DNA of 64,000 nt from BOG-908 sp965199235 (GTDB lineage: Bacteria > Pseudomonadota > Alphaproteobacteria > Acetobacterales > Acetobacteraceae), in the NCBI GenBank assembly GCA_965199235.1, contig CBDAQU010000002.1, positions 1,240,001 to 1,304,000 on the forward strand. Direction: 5' to 3'. A program made the position numbers and the translations under genes. How positions within the stretch are numbered: the first letter of the stretch is position 1; each line of letters begins with the position of its first letter. Below are positions 35,301-43,382 of the stretch, piece after piece. The notes under the pieces are model-generated. The model was not told the origin of the DNA and made no database searches. It was given only the letters and a program-made list of their open reading frames with translations.

Positions 35301-35427
35301 ACTGGCCAGAGGGCACTGGCAGGATACCGGCATTGTCGTTCGGCCCGTCATTGGCATGCGCGGCGAAACTGCCGGCGATCATCGTGCCACACAGCAGTGC
35401 GGCGCGGACGCTTCCTGTGAATTTCAA
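32356..35427 (-). CDS. Secreted beta-propeller (YncE-like) phosphoesterase/alkaline-phosphatase-family protein
   Basis: 1023 residues from TTG 35427. The TTG is chosen because AGGAG lies 8 bases upstream and the product then opens KFTGSVRAALLCGTMIAGSF with AHA-ND, a signal peptide. Residues ~60-480 are YVTN/lactonase-type propeller blades (AIASAVSPDGSTLLVMTSGY, ALSPDETTLYVTNGGQNAMA). From about 560, IKHVIYIVKENRTFDQVLGD is the start of a PF04185-type phosphoesterase. Later come DNFFCTAEVSGNGWPWSTEG, FLRYMHDHMG and IVVEDDAQDGPDHEDAHRST, with Asp/His metal ligands. Likely a periplasmic phosphodi/monoesterase acting in phosphate scavenging. Confidence 0.85.
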   Translation of the reverse strand: MKFTGSVRAALLCGTMIAGSFAAHANDGPNDNAGILPVPSGQFVTPTFAAGSTFTTLNPGLAAPYTDFRPDGAIASAVSPDGSTLLVMTSGYNTLNDTSGNLLSPSNGDSVDGASEYIFIYDITTANKPKIKAVLRPPNTFVGLAWAPNGQSFYISGGNDDVVYQYAAANIVSGWSPSATIQLGHDGVGIGMGQLPQAGGISIAGDASVAAVANTLNDSFSLINPATNTLIPFTNPAPGTLATEYDLRPWNTESQNGKAGGETVYSIAIAGQAGGTYRVFATALRDRQVSVVDVSIANGQATATFKGYIGLSGAPNNIILDKAQTRAYVSEDNEDRVAVIDTTTGTLVHEIDAIAPAGVLPASRPRYTGAATNNLALSPDETTLYVTNGGQNAMAVIPLDGHGPAALVPTGWWPTTVSVSRDGSMIYVFNNKSDPGANPKYATGSTYDLYAGNPPVPPKPYAADGNSQAGDSMAQTQAYASNQYDELLEQSGLLALPTPAASDYGVLTQQVAQNNGYTARVNMQDKEVMTFLHNHIKHVIYIVKENRTFDQVLGDLKNGADADPSLTVFGRAVTPNFHNISTQFVTLDNFFCTAEVSGNGWPWSTEGRETDWNEKNIPMDYAFDVTRYNAPYDAEGQNRNVTLYGTLAAREKENPEFASSTSAEPGGSANVLPGIDDDGAPDGPDDQRQRGHLWDAAMKAGLSFRDYGFFSDNSRYGGSAAVPEFSDPLGAYETKTQVQFPSNQTLAKPGNFDPYFRGFDNTYPDLYRFAEFRREFQQFDANDSMPTLVFLRYMHDHMGSFGAANKLLPGSGNPEFEQADNDAAVGMTLQMVAQSAHYARNTLFIVVEDDAQDGPDHEDAHRSTAYVVGPYVKTRAVVKTRYSTVNAVRTIEDVLGLEHLNLNTAYQRPMTDVFDIGATGYWNFTATASVYVKETDINLSALWPDGNIQFAQGPANPKPTHEAAWWESQTRGYDWTKEDRIPTAEFNRILWNGLKGNLPYPVVRTGGRVNLRVIAPAKDTDDD

Positions 35428-35543
35428 TTGTCGTCTCCTGGGCGATGACCGGCCGCGCCTGCGCAATGTGTGCTGGCATCCAACCGACGGCTTGAGCGTG
35501 CCACACGTGCTTGTATCGAAGAAAAGTCTTGGGTGCATCGCAC

Positions 35544-35562
35544 TACGTGAAGTTTTCACGTA
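35544..35562. promoter_or_regulatory. Palindromic site upstream of the phosphoesterase gene
   Basis: TACGTGAAGTTTTCACGTA has 8-bp perfect arms around GTT. It lies 117 bp upstream of the TTG start of the minus-strand gene, within reach of its promoter. A dimeric regulator site is plausible; identity unknown. Confidence 0.5.
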
Positions 35563-35608
35563 TCAACACGGCTTGTTTACTTAGTTTTCACTCGAGCTTG
35601 GCAGTTAT

Positions 35609-35628
35609 GTCAGACTAAAGTCAGACTA
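35609..35628. promoter_or_regulatory. 11-bp-spaced direct repeat, Pho-box-like
   Basis: GTCAGACTA occurs twice with AA between, giving exactly one helical turn between repeats. Read as ATGTCAG-N4-AAGTCAG it follows the Pho-box plan of 7-bp repeats spaced by four. It reads toward the plus strand, whereas the phosphoesterase gene is on the minus strand 180 bp away. So PhoB control of that gene is only a suggestion. Confidence 0.35.
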
Positions 35629-35799
35629 TGCTTGCTCGTGTCAGCTTCCCGTCAAAATGTGTGGTCCGGGGCGGGCAACGGAACGGCAAACCTGTATACC
35701 TTCGACACCAAGATTACCGTGCACGCCAAATGGGTGCGCAGGCTGGTTCGCCATTGCCTCACACGTTCGCGCGCGGCGCTAGCAATACCGGCCAAAGCC

Positions 35800-36045
35800 G
35801 GCGTTCTTGGCCTCGCCTCACGGTCTCCAAGCCGCTAATCGCCTTGGTTGTGCAAGGCGGTAAGCGCGTGACGATGGGAAGCCGCGCCTTCGATTTCGGT
35901 GCGGGCGATTCCCTGCTCATCACCACCGACGTGCCGACCATCAGCCAGATCACGGCCGCCAGCAGGGCCTTGTCGTATTATTCGCTGGTCCTCGAACTCG
36001 ATGCTGCGCTCATTGGCGAGCTCATTGCTGCATTACTGGTTACAG
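35800..36045 (+). pseudogene. AraC family regulator, N-terminal sensor-domain stump
   Basis: The frame reads KPLIALVVQGGKRVTMGSRA, FDFGAGDSLLITTDVPTISQ, ITAASRALSYYSLVLELD. This is the AraC_N cupin-like domain (P-x-x-x-x-x-x-Q-G-x-K...Y-x-x-x-L-x-x-D). It ends at the 3' end of the convergent LysR gene with no DNA-binding domain left. Upstream sequence is frameshifted. Truncation by rearrangement is clear. Confidence 0.65.
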
Positions 36046-36058
36046 GGCGCCTCTGCCA

Positions 36059-36955
36059 CTACAGATCCATCTGCGGGACGAGCTCCTTCTCAAGCCAGTC
36101 GATGAACACTCGAAGCCGCGCCGGCACGATCCGGGTGCGCGGATACAGCAATGAGATTGGTAAGGGTGGCGGCCGATACGCGCGCAGCACCTCGACCATC
36201 ACCCCTGTCCGCAAATCGTTAACGAAACGGATCATCGGCATCTGAACCAAGCCAAAGCCCTGTTGTGCGAGAATGGCGCAGCTATCCGCACTGGAGGCGC
36301 TCACCCGCATCGGCAACGGGTACTCCCGTGTTTGGCCATCGATCGTCAACTCAAGCGGCAGCACCGCGCCGGTTCGCGACGACACGAACCCGACCATCTC
36401 GTGCCCGTCCAGCTCGTCGGGTGAGCGCGGTTCTCCTCGCGCCGCGAGGTACTCCCTGCTCGCACAGGTGATCTCCGGCAACGCGCCGAGCCGGCGCATC
36501 ATGAGGTCGCCCTCAAGGGTCTGTCCGCCTCGTATGACGCAATCGACACCTTCGCCAACAAGGTTCACCAATCGGTCGCCCTCGCTGAGGTGAAATCGCA
36601 GCCCGGGATGTCTTGACAGAAAGCCGGGAAGCGCAGGCAGCAGCCAGGTGCGGGCGAACTGCGCGCTGGTGTCGACGCGCAACAAGCCCGTCGCGACGCG
36701 GCCTTGCAATGCCGCCTCAACCGCCTCCACCTCGCTCAGCACGGCAACGCAATGGCGGTAGTAGCCTTCGCCCTCGTCGGTCGGGCTAACATGACGCGTG
36801 GACCGGCGCAGCAGCGTGGCGCCGAGTGCCGCTTCCAGTGCCTTTATGCTTGCCGTGGCACTCGACCGCGGCAGGCCGAGGTCGGCAGCCGCGGCACGGA
36901 AACTTCTCCGTTCCACCACCCGCACGAAGAGACGCATCGCGGAGAGTCGATCCAT
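36059..36955 (-). CDS. LysR family regulator
   Basis: 298 residues from ATG 36955 (MDRLSAMRLFVRVVERRSFR). The HTH is AAAADLGLPRSSATASIKAL; the effector domain includes ARTWLLPALPGFLSRHPGLR. It belongs to the CrgA/YhjC-like subgroup (F-V-x-V-V-x-x-x-S-F...P-x-F-L-x-x-x-P-x-x). It is divergent from the SDR gene at 37059 (103-bp gap), so it probably controls that gene. Target box not identified. Confidence 0.92.
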   Translation of the reverse strand: MDRLSAMRLFVRVVERRSFRAAAADLGLPRSSATASIKALEAALGATLLRRSTRHVSPTDEGEGYYRHCVAVLSEVEAVEAALQGRVATGLLRVDTSAQFARTWLLPALPGFLSRHPGLRFHLSEGDRLVNLVGEGVDCVIRGGQTLEGDLMMRRLGALPEITCASREYLAARGEPRSPDELDGHEMVGFVSSRTGAVLPLELTIDGQTREYPLPMRVSASSADSCAILAQQGFGLVQMPMIRFVNDLRTGVMVEVLRAYRPPPLPISLLYPRTRIVPARLRVFIDWLEKELVPQMDL

Positions 36956-37058
36956 GCCGATTGTTCGCGTGAATGGAATGGTGATGGCAAGGGCAGCGCT
37001 ATTGTCCAGGGCTGGCTGAACCGTCAATTCCCATCCTGACCAGAACGGGAGGCATAGA

Positions 37059-37826
37059 ATGAGCCAGCTACAGCAGACCATCGCCCTGATCACCGGCGGA
37101 AGCCGCGGCCTCGGCCGAAGCATGGCCGAACATCTCGCGCGCGCCGGCACGGACGTGATCATCACCTGGCACGCGCGCCAGGAGGAGGCGGATGCGGTCG
37201 TGCGCACCGTCGAGGCCGTCGGGCGCCGTGCCGTCGCTCTCCACCTCGACATCGGCAAGGTCGGGACTTTCCCCGCATTCGCCGCCCGTCTAGCCGAGAC
37301 GCTTGACCAGCGATGGGGTCGCAAGACCTTCGACGTTCTTGTCAACAATGCCGGCACCAGCCTGCATAACTCCATCAGCGAGACGACCGAGGACGAGTTT
37401 GACGCGGTGATGAATATCCATCTTAAGGGCCCGTATTTCCTGACGCAGCGCCTGCTGGCGCTCCTCTCGGACGGCGCCCGCATCCTGAACATCTCGAGCG
37501 GCCTCGCGCGCTTCTCCTTTCCCGGCTCTTCCGCCTACGCCATGATGAAGGGTGGCACTGAGGTCTTCACCCGCTACCTCGCTGCCGAGCTTGCGTCGCG
37601 CGGCATCACCGCGAACACGCTGGCACCCGGTGCGATCGAGACGGATTTCAGCGGCGGCATGGTGCGTGACAATCCGGAGGTCAACCGCATGGTCTCGCAG
37701 AACACGGCACTCGGCCGTCCGGGCCGCGTCTCCGACATCGGTCCTATCGTCGAGGCCCTCGTCTCGGCAGACAACCGGTGGATCAATGGCCAGCGGATCG
37801 AAGCTTCAGGCGGCATGCGCCTTTGA
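37059..37826 (+). CDS. Short-chain dehydrogenase/reductase
   Basis: 255 residues, ATG 37059 with GGGAGG 7 bases upstream. ALITGGSRGLGRSMAEHLA is the T-G-x-x-x-G-x-G motif, VLVNNAGTSLHNSI the N-N-A-G segment, ILNISSGLA the Ser strand and YAMMKGGTEVFTRYLA the Y-x-x-x-K catalytic pair. The C-terminus (WINGQRIEASGGMRL) is standard. Substrate unknown; such LysR/SDR pairs often handle reactive carbonyls. Confidence 0.92.
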   Translation: MSQLQQTIALITGGSRGLGRSMAEHLARAGTDVIITWHARQEEADAVVRTVEAVGRRAVALHLDIGKVGTFPAFAARLAETLDQRWGRKTFDVLVNNAGTSLHNSISETTEDEFDAVMNIHLKGPYFLTQRLLALLSDGARILNISSGLARFSFPGSSAYAMMKGGTEVFTRYLAAELASRGITANTLAPGAIETDFSGGMVRDNPEVNRMVSQNTALGRPGRVSDIGPIVEALVSADNRWINGQRIEASGGMRL

Positions 37827-38036
37827 GTGCGAACCAGGGCCCGGGAAGCAGCTGTGGGCCCCAGAGCCTCGGCACCTGCCAAAAAGCTCCTCGCGGCTGT
37901 GTCACGCTTGACGTCTGCTTACGTAAAGCGACTGAGGTGCTTGCCGCGTTTGTGTCCGCGTCAACTTGTCAGCTGCCTGCTGGGGCAGGTCAGCCCATTT
38001 GACCGTGACGGACGACAGAACCGGACAAGTGCCGTG

Positions 38037-39233
38037 TTATTTTAGGATGATCTCCACCCGGCGGTTTTGCGGCTCGCGAACGCCATCTGCGGTTTGCACA
38101 AGGGGGCTGCTTTCACCGAAGCCTTGGATCGCGATCTCGGAGCGTTGAACACCATCACGGATCAGTTCGGCTTCGACTGCTTTGGCGCGTCGGACTGAGA
38201 GTGCCTGGTTGTAGCGCGGCGTTCCGGAGAGATCGGTGTAGCCATTGACCGATATGCGGGTAGTCTGAACGTGGCTGCTCGCAGTGGCTGCCTCAGCCAC
38301 GATCTGTCGCGCGCGAGCAGTCAGGTCGGCGCGATCCCAATCGAAGAATACGAGATAGGTCCGGCTCGGCAACGTCGCTGGCGCTGCCATTGGCGGCGCT
38401 ACCGGGCTTTCTGCGGCGGGTGGCGAATGCACACCGAAAGCGTAAGCGACGCCAAATGTCAGCACATGTACGAAGATGTCTTTCTGCAAACCGATACGAC
38501 CGGTGACGATCTTGCCTGCAGGCACGTTATAGAAGGTGCTGTCCAGGTCGCCGGCGTTATGTATGCCGACCAAGCGGTAATCCGCTGTCAACGCCAGGCC
38601 GGGAACCGACGAAATGGGAAAAGCCGCTCCCACGATGCCTTCGTAGGCAAAATTGGCCCCGCTGGTGCCTCCGATACGGTGGATGTCGCCGTTGGATAAG
38701 TACTCGGGCGTTGGGTGATGAGTCCAGACTGCGCCTGAGCCGATTCCGATGTAGGGACTGAAAAAGCTGATCGGGATGCCGAGATCGGTCATTTTGAACG
38801 CGTAGGCCGCTTCAAGGAAGCTGCCATACGTCTCCTGGTGCCCGGTCTGCTTGCCGGGCACAGGCACGGGCACGAGGTTATTGACGTTGTTGTATTCGTA
38901 TGCGCCTAGGACATCGAACTGCAGTCCATTGGAGAATGCGTAACCGACCGCGCCCGCTCCAATGAAGCCGACATTGTACCGTTCTTTCGCCGGACCAGGA
39001 CCGTAAGGACCGTCGACCGGATTAACACCAATATCTTGCAGCAGTGTCGGGCCGCCAGCAACGCCCACGAACGGATGACCCGTCGCAAAGCCATCCATGA
39101 AGCCGGGACTGGCCGGTGGTCGTGCCGCCTCCTGCGCAAAGGCGATCCCCGTCGTGCATACGGTTGCCAGGAGTGCTGCTGTCAGACGCGCCAAATAATG
39201 CAACCGTATCGTATCTCTGCTGTGCTGCGACAT
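38037..39233 (-). CDS. OmpA family outer-membrane protein
   Basis: 398 residues from ATG 39233 (GGAG 7 bases upstream). The signal peptide is LARLTAALLATVCTTGIAFA-QEA. Residues ~40-270 form an eight-strand-type barrel (FVGVAGGPTLLQDIG, NVGFIGAGAVGYAFSNGLQF, VLTFGVAYAFGV). A Pro/Ala linker leads to the OmpA C-terminal peptidoglycan-binding domain (YLVFFDWDRADLTARARQIV, NGYTDLSGTPRYNQALSVRR, NRRVEIILK). Membrane anchoring to the wall is the expected role. It begins 38 bp after the Nit1C flavoprotein gene in the same direction, but is probably a separate unit. Confidence 0.92.
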   Translation of the reverse strand: MSQHSRDTIRLHYLARLTAALLATVCTTGIAFAQEAARPPASPGFMDGFATGHPFVGVAGGPTLLQDIGVNPVDGPYGPGPAKERYNVGFIGAGAVGYAFSNGLQFDVLGAYEYNNVNNLVPVPVPGKQTGHQETYGSFLEAAYAFKMTDLGIPISFFSPYIGIGSGAVWTHHPTPEYLSNGDIHRIGGTSGANFAYEGIVGAAFPISSVPGLALTADYRLVGIHNAGDLDSTFYNVPAGKIVTGRIGLQKDIFVHVLTFGVAYAFGVHSPPAAESPVAPPMAAPATLPSRTYLVFFDWDRADLTARARQIVAEAATASSHVQTTRISVNGYTDLSGTPRYNQALSVRRAKAVEAELIRDGVQRSEIAIQGFGESSPLVQTADGVREPQNRRVEIILK

Positions 39234-39271
39234 GTGTCTTCTCCGTAAGTTGAGCGAGCTTCTAGACGGTC

Positions 39272-40528
39272 TCAGGCGGCGGCCGAGTGCAACGCGACCT
39301 GCGTGAGATCCGAAACGATGAAGGCTGCGTCGCGAGCGACACCGGAGAAGCGTCCGGAGCCCCAGCTGTGCAACCATGGCAAGCCGAGGAAATACAAACC
39401 ACGCTGCGGCGTAATACCGCGCTTGTGCCTGGGATAGCCGGACGCGTCGAAGACCGGCAGGTCGACCCAACGGAAGTCGGATCGAAATCCGGTGGCCCAA
39501 ATTACAGTCGAGATGCCTGAGCTTTCCAGTTCGATGTCGCCCGGCTGATTGTTAGGACGCCAGACAGGAACGTAGCGAGCCTCCCTTGGTGCGGCAATCT
39601 GCTGATCTTCGATCCATTTGTCGATCTGGTCCTTTATGACCTCCGCACTCGCATCCGCACGGTCGAGATTCGCTTCAAGGTCGTCGCCAAACAGCAATGT
39701 GCCGCCAGTCACGTCGCGCAGCCGGCCGTGGAGTCGCATGCCTTCGAGCGCGAAGCGACGCAGGTCGATGTCATGCCCGCCATCACGCCCGGTAACATAG
39801 TGGTTCGACTTTTGCCGCACGCGCTCGCCTTGCGGGTGCTGTTCAACGGGCATGTCGTAATGGCCCATCTCGTTAAGCCACTCGACAACATCACGCCCAC
39901 GGTACCGTCGCGCGACACGCGGTGCACTGCCAGTGCACAGGTGCACGACCCGCCTTTCAATATGTAAGTCTTCGGCGATCTGGCAGCCAGACTGTCCGGT
40001 GCCCACAACGAGCACAGCCCCAGGCGGAAGGGCAGCGGCGTTCTTGTATTCGCTCGAATGCAGTTGCAGGACGGTTTCTGGGAACTGTGATGACAGTGCA
40101 GGGATGCGTGGGCGGTGATAGCCGCCGACCGCGCAGATGACGGCGTCTGCGGTCCACTCGCCCTCGCTCGTATTAACTGCGAACACACCGCCCGCATGCC
40201 TGACGCGCGCCACAGCCACGCCGGCGTGGACAGGCGCGCTGAACGAGGTCGCGTAATTTTCGAGGTAGGCTATTATGTCGCTGCATGGCATGAAGCCGAA
40301 CGGCTCGTCGCCCGTGTAAGGAAAGCCTGGAAGCTGGCATTGCCAGTTCGGCGTGACCAGGCAGAAGCTGTCCCAACGCTGCGTTCGCCAGGCATGGGCG
40401 ACGGTGTGCCGCTCGAAGACAACATGCTCGATACCATGCGCCTTGAGCAGATAGCTTGCCGACAGTCCCGCCTGTCCGCCGCCAATGACGATGGCCGGCA
40501 CGTGCCTGCGTGGCTGCGGCGTGTTCAT
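39272..40528 (-). CDS. Flavin-dependent oxidoreductase, MSMEG_0569 family (Nit1C cluster)
   Basis: 418 residues. AIVIGGGQAGLSASYLLKAH is the FAD-binding G-x-G-x-x-G motif, VLVVGTGQSGCQIAEDL the NADPH site, and IWATGFRSDFRW the conserved late A-T-G motif of group B flavoprotein monooxygenases. It is the last gene of the seven-gene Nit1C cluster, 11 bp after the small MSMEG_0570-type gene. Its reaction in nitrile/cyanide assimilation is not established. Confidence 0.9.
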   Translation of the reverse strand: MNTPQPRRHVPAIVIGGGQAGLSASYLLKAHGIEHVVFERHTVAHAWRTQRWDSFCLVTPNWQCQLPGFPYTGDEPFGFMPCSDIIAYLENYATSFSAPVHAGVAVARVRHAGGVFAVNTSEGEWTADAVICAVGGYHRPRIPALSSQFPETVLQLHSSEYKNAAALPPGAVLVVGTGQSGCQIAEDLHIERRVVHLCTGSAPRVARRYRGRDVVEWLNEMGHYDMPVEQHPQGERVRQKSNHYVTGRDGGHDIDLRRFALEGMRLHGRLRDVTGGTLLFGDDLEANLDRADASAEVIKDQIDKWIEDQQIAAPREARYVPVWRPNNQPGDIELESSGISTVIWATGFRSDFRWVDLPVFDASGYPRHKRGITPQRGLYFLGLPWLHSWGSGRFSGVARDAAFIVSDLTQVALHSAAA

Positions 40529-40539
40529 GCGTTGTCTCC

Positions 40540-40818
40540 TCAGTACGGATCGACGGTGACGTGTGGGTCGGCTATCTCGGCAAAGCGGGTGCTGGCTTTT
40601 TCAATCTCTGCGAACTGTGTCGCGGCCCGTGAGCAGGGATGACCGTGTAAGAGACGCACACGCTCGCTGGCATCAGCAAGTCCTTGCCTCGCGCGAAGTA
40701 GGAACTCGTCTAACCGGTAGCTGCCGCTGGCGAGATGCCGGCGCATGGTGGTGGAGGGGGAGTAGCACGACATCTGCGTTCCGTCCGGCCAGTGCACTAC
40801 GAACGTAAGCTCAGGCAT
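40540..40818 (-). CDS. MSMEG_0570 family nitrogen-starvation-response protein (Nit1C cluster)
   Basis: 92 residues from ATG 40818 (MPELTFVVHWPDGTQMSCYS...). The W-P-D-G followed by PSTTMRRHLASGSYRLDEFL and ASERVRLLHGHPCSRAATQF fits the small conserved protein always found in Nit1C clusters. Its start overlaps the end of the AIR-synthase-like gene by 8 bp, so translation is coupled. Biochemical role unknown. Confidence 0.88.
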   Translation of the reverse strand: MPELTFVVHWPDGTQMSCYSPSTTMRRHLASGSYRLDEFLLRARQGLADASERVRLLHGHPCSRAATQFAEIEKASTRFAEIADPHVTVDPY

Positions 40819-41755
40819 GCTGGCCCAGACGCATGAAGGCCTCGTCTGCCAGGTTCCAGAACAGGTGCTCATCCTCCTCATCCGTGACGGTCAAGCGACC
40901 GGTGTCGTTGCAGATGCCAATTTCTGCTGCTGCAACGCCTACAGTGCCGAAAGCTGCAAGCACCTGGCCGAGATGCGCAGGATCTACGGTCAGCAGGAAG
41001 CCATAGCTGGGAAACGCGCTCAGCCACGTCGCTTGCTCGATACCGGGCGGTCGGGGGATGGCATCGAGCGTGATGGCAATACCGATCCTGGACGCCTCGG
41101 CCAGCATAAGCGCCGTCCCTACCAACCCAGCCATGCTGATATCCTTGCCGGCATGGCACAGCCCGGTTTCCGCGAGCATAGGCAGCACGTCCAGCGCAGC
41201 ACGCAGATGTTCACCGGGTCGGCCGGTGCTGGCGTCCCAGTACAATGTTTCCGGCCGGAAGTTACCGCGTAAGTCGATTGCGGCGACGAGCGCATCGCCA
41301 GGCGCGGCGTCGAAACTCGTGAGAAGCTTCGTGGCCCTGCCGATAATCGCCACGGCAAGCTGGCCGTTCCTTGCTCGAAGGTTGCTGTGCCCGCCCACGA
41401 CGGGGATGCCGTAGATCGCAGCCGCATCGCACAGCCCGCGCAGCACGGGCTCTGCCGTTGCATCGCCCTGGCTCCAAACGGCATCAACGACCGCAATCGG
41501 CCGGCCGCCCATGGCGTAAACGTCGCTCGCATTGACCATTACGCCGCAATAGCCCGCGAAATACGGGTCAGTGGCAACAAAGTCCTCTAAAAAGCCCTCG
41601 ATGGCAAAAAGAAGAAAGCCGTCGCCATCAGGGATTGCAGCGCAGTCGTCGCCCATTCGAAACTTGCCGTCATACAAGCGAGGCAGCAACACCTGCAAAT
41701 CGGCCTTGTGAGCCAGGCCGCGGCCGGCGCGCAACGTCTCCGTCAACGTGCTCAC
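40811..41755 (-). CDS. Sll0787 family AIR-synthase-like protein (Nit1C cluster)
   Basis: 314 residues starting at GTG 41755, which overlaps the GNAT stop (GTGA). MGDDCAAIPDGDGFLLFAIE and VMVNASDVYAMGGRPIAVVD are the ATP-binding motifs of the PurM/HypE/SelD superfamily. VVGGHSNLRARNGQLAVAII and GDALVAAIDL continue the fold. It may phosphorylate or activate a pathway intermediate with ATP. Exact role in Nit1C is unknown. Confidence 0.9.
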   Translation of the reverse strand: MSTLTETLRAGRGLAHKADLQVLLPRLYDGKFRMGDDCAAIPDGDGFLLFAIEGFLEDFVATDPYFAGYCGVMVNASDVYAMGGRPIAVVDAVWSQGDATAEPVLRGLCDAAAIYGIPVVGGHSNLRARNGQLAVAIIGRATKLLTSFDAAPGDALVAAIDLRGNFRPETLYWDASTGRPGEHLRAALDVLPMLAETGLCHAGKDISMAGLVGTALMLAEASRIGIAITLDAIPRPPGIEQATWLSAFPSYGFLLTVDPAHLGQVLAAFGTVGVAAAEIGICNDTGRLTVTDEEDEHLFWNLADEAFMRLGQHA

Positions 41756-42255
41756 GCGGCGGTTCTCATCGCCGCCGATGTCGCAGGCTCGGGCGAATAA
41801 TGCTCAAGGTCCGCCTGCATCAGCCAGTGAGGCGTGCCCTGCAACACGCATGGCTCCAGACGCTGCCAATGCAGCGCCTCGAACATGGTCGCGTTCTGCG
41901 CCTGCACATGCGCCAGAAAGCGGCTGCATCCGCGCGCTTGCGCAGTGCAAACGGCAAACCGAACGAGTGCCGCCCCTATGCCTGCACGGCGCCGCCAAGC
42001 AGCCGACACGGCAAGGCGAGAGCCAAACCACAGCGATGGTTCGGGCTCATGGATGCGCACAGTGCCAACCACTTCTTGGCTGGATACGGCAACGATGGTG
42101 ATGGCAACGTCGTCGATGGAGTCGGCGTCACACGCGAACAAAGCCTGTTCCGTGCAGAAAACCTCGCGGCGAAGGAGCCGCGCGCCGGCAAACTCACGTC
42201 GTTCGGCAACCTTCACCTGAAAGTCGATTTGCCCGTTGCAGGGCGAGAGCGTCAT
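41752..42255 (-). CDS. GNAT N-acetyltransferase, MSMEG_0567/Sll0786 family (Nit1C cluster)
   Basis: 167 residues. ATG 42255 overlaps the radical SAM stop (ATGA); the frame is open further upstream, but that is inside the radical SAM gene. VVGTVRIHEPEPSLWFGSRL and RRRAGIGAALVRFAVCTAQA are GNAT motif A and neighbours (R-x-x-G-I-G). FEALHWQRLEPCVLQGTPHW is the end region. It probably acetylates an intermediate of the pathway (inference). Confidence 0.88.
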   Translation of the reverse strand: MTLSPCNGQIDFQVKVAERREFAGARLLRREVFCTEQALFACDADSIDDVAITIVAVSSQEVVGTVRIHEPEPSLWFGSRLAVSAAWRRRAGIGAALVRFAVCTAQARGCSRFLAHVQAQNATMFEALHWQRLEPCVLQGTPHWLMQADLEHYSPEPATSAAMRTAA

Positions 42256-43382
42256 GTCTCGTAACTCGCCAGCGGTGAGCAAGCGCCGCATTTTCCACAG
42301 CCGGCCTTGCTGTCTTGCGAACGAAGGCTTGCGTCCTTCAACATGCGTCCGAGCGGGACCAGGATACCCCTCATGAAGTCCGGCGTGGGTGATGGATGGT
42401 TCTCCAGGGGCGTGCCGCTGATAGGTACGAACGGCACCACAAACGGGTAGACGCCAAGGGCTGTGAGCTGCGCGCACATGTCGAGTATTGCACGCGGTTC
42501 GTCGCCCAGGCCGGCTAGAATGTAGGTGCTCACCTGTCCACGCCCGAACACCGGGACAGCGGCGGCAAAGGCGTGAAGGTAACGCTCGATCGACACTGTC
42601 GCCTTGCCCGGCATGATGCGCGCACGAACGTCCGGCGAGACGGCTTCGAGATGCATGCCGAGTGTATCGATCCCGGCCGCGCGCATGCGAGGGAACCAGG
42701 CATCGTCTCGCGGCGGCTCGCATTGGCCTTGGATTGGTAGGTCGATAGCCGCCTTTACCGCAAAGGCACTATCGCACAGCACGGACGCACCGCGGTCCAC
42801 CACGTTTGGTGTGCCTGTCGTCATCACCATGTGGCGCACGCCGTCGAGTAGCACCGCCATGCGGGCTACCTCCGCAAGCTGTTCCGGCGTCTTGCGTGCG
42901 ATGGTACGGCCGGCCTCCAGCGACTGGCCGATGGCGCAGAACTGGCACGATGTGGCGCGATCGGCGAAACGGATACAAGTTTGTAGCACCGTGGTTGCAA
43001 GCACGTCACGACTGTGCAGTTGCGCGATCTTCCAGTAGGGCACGCCGTCGAATGTTTCGTGAGCGTAGAAGCGAGGTGCGCGCGGAAAAGAGATGCGCGC
43101 GAGGCTCACGCCGTCTCGGGTCAGCACCGCCCGCCCCTGCGCATCGGGTGGTGCTGCGGAAAACGGGGAGAATGCAGCGTTGCCTGTGAAGACTGGAACC
43201 ATGACTGTGCGCGCGCCGATGGTGATGGCACGATGGTCGGACGGCCCTGCCCCGCCGCGCCGACCAGGGACCGCATGAGAAACAGAGACGGACGGATTAT
43301 CGGCCAGACGCAGTCCGAAGGATTGCAGGTCGGTGATCAGGTCGCGCGGGCTGCTGCGCTGGCTCTCGATGTACGGGTCCAT
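42252..43382 (-). CDS. Radical SAM protein, MSMEG_0568 family (Nit1C cluster)
   Basis: 376 residues from ATG 43382, which lies 86 bp inside the nitrilase gene. VLQTCIRFADRATSCQFCAI supplies the cluster cysteines in the unusual C-x10-C-x2-C layout of this family. TTGTPNVVDRG and STYILAGLGDEPRAILDMC are strands of the SAM barrel. A C-terminal GCGKCGACSPL may hold another metal. It generates a 5'-deoxyadenosyl radical; substrate unknown. A later start is possible given the overlap. Confidence 0.9.
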   Translation of the reverse strand: MDPYIESQRSSPRDLITDLQSFGLRLADNPSVSVSHAVPGRRGGAGPSDHRAITIGARTVMVPVFTGNAAFSPFSAAPPDAQGRAVLTRDGVSLARISFPRAPRFYAHETFDGVPYWKIAQLHSRDVLATTVLQTCIRFADRATSCQFCAIGQSLEAGRTIARKTPEQLAEVARMAVLLDGVRHMVMTTGTPNVVDRGASVLCDSAFAVKAAIDLPIQGQCEPPRDDAWFPRMRAAGIDTLGMHLEAVSPDVRARIMPGKATVSIERYLHAFAAAVPVFGRGQVSTYILAGLGDEPRAILDMCAQLTALGVYPFVVPFVPISGTPLENHPSPTPDFMRGILVPLGRMLKDASLRSQDSKAGCGKCGACSPLASYET

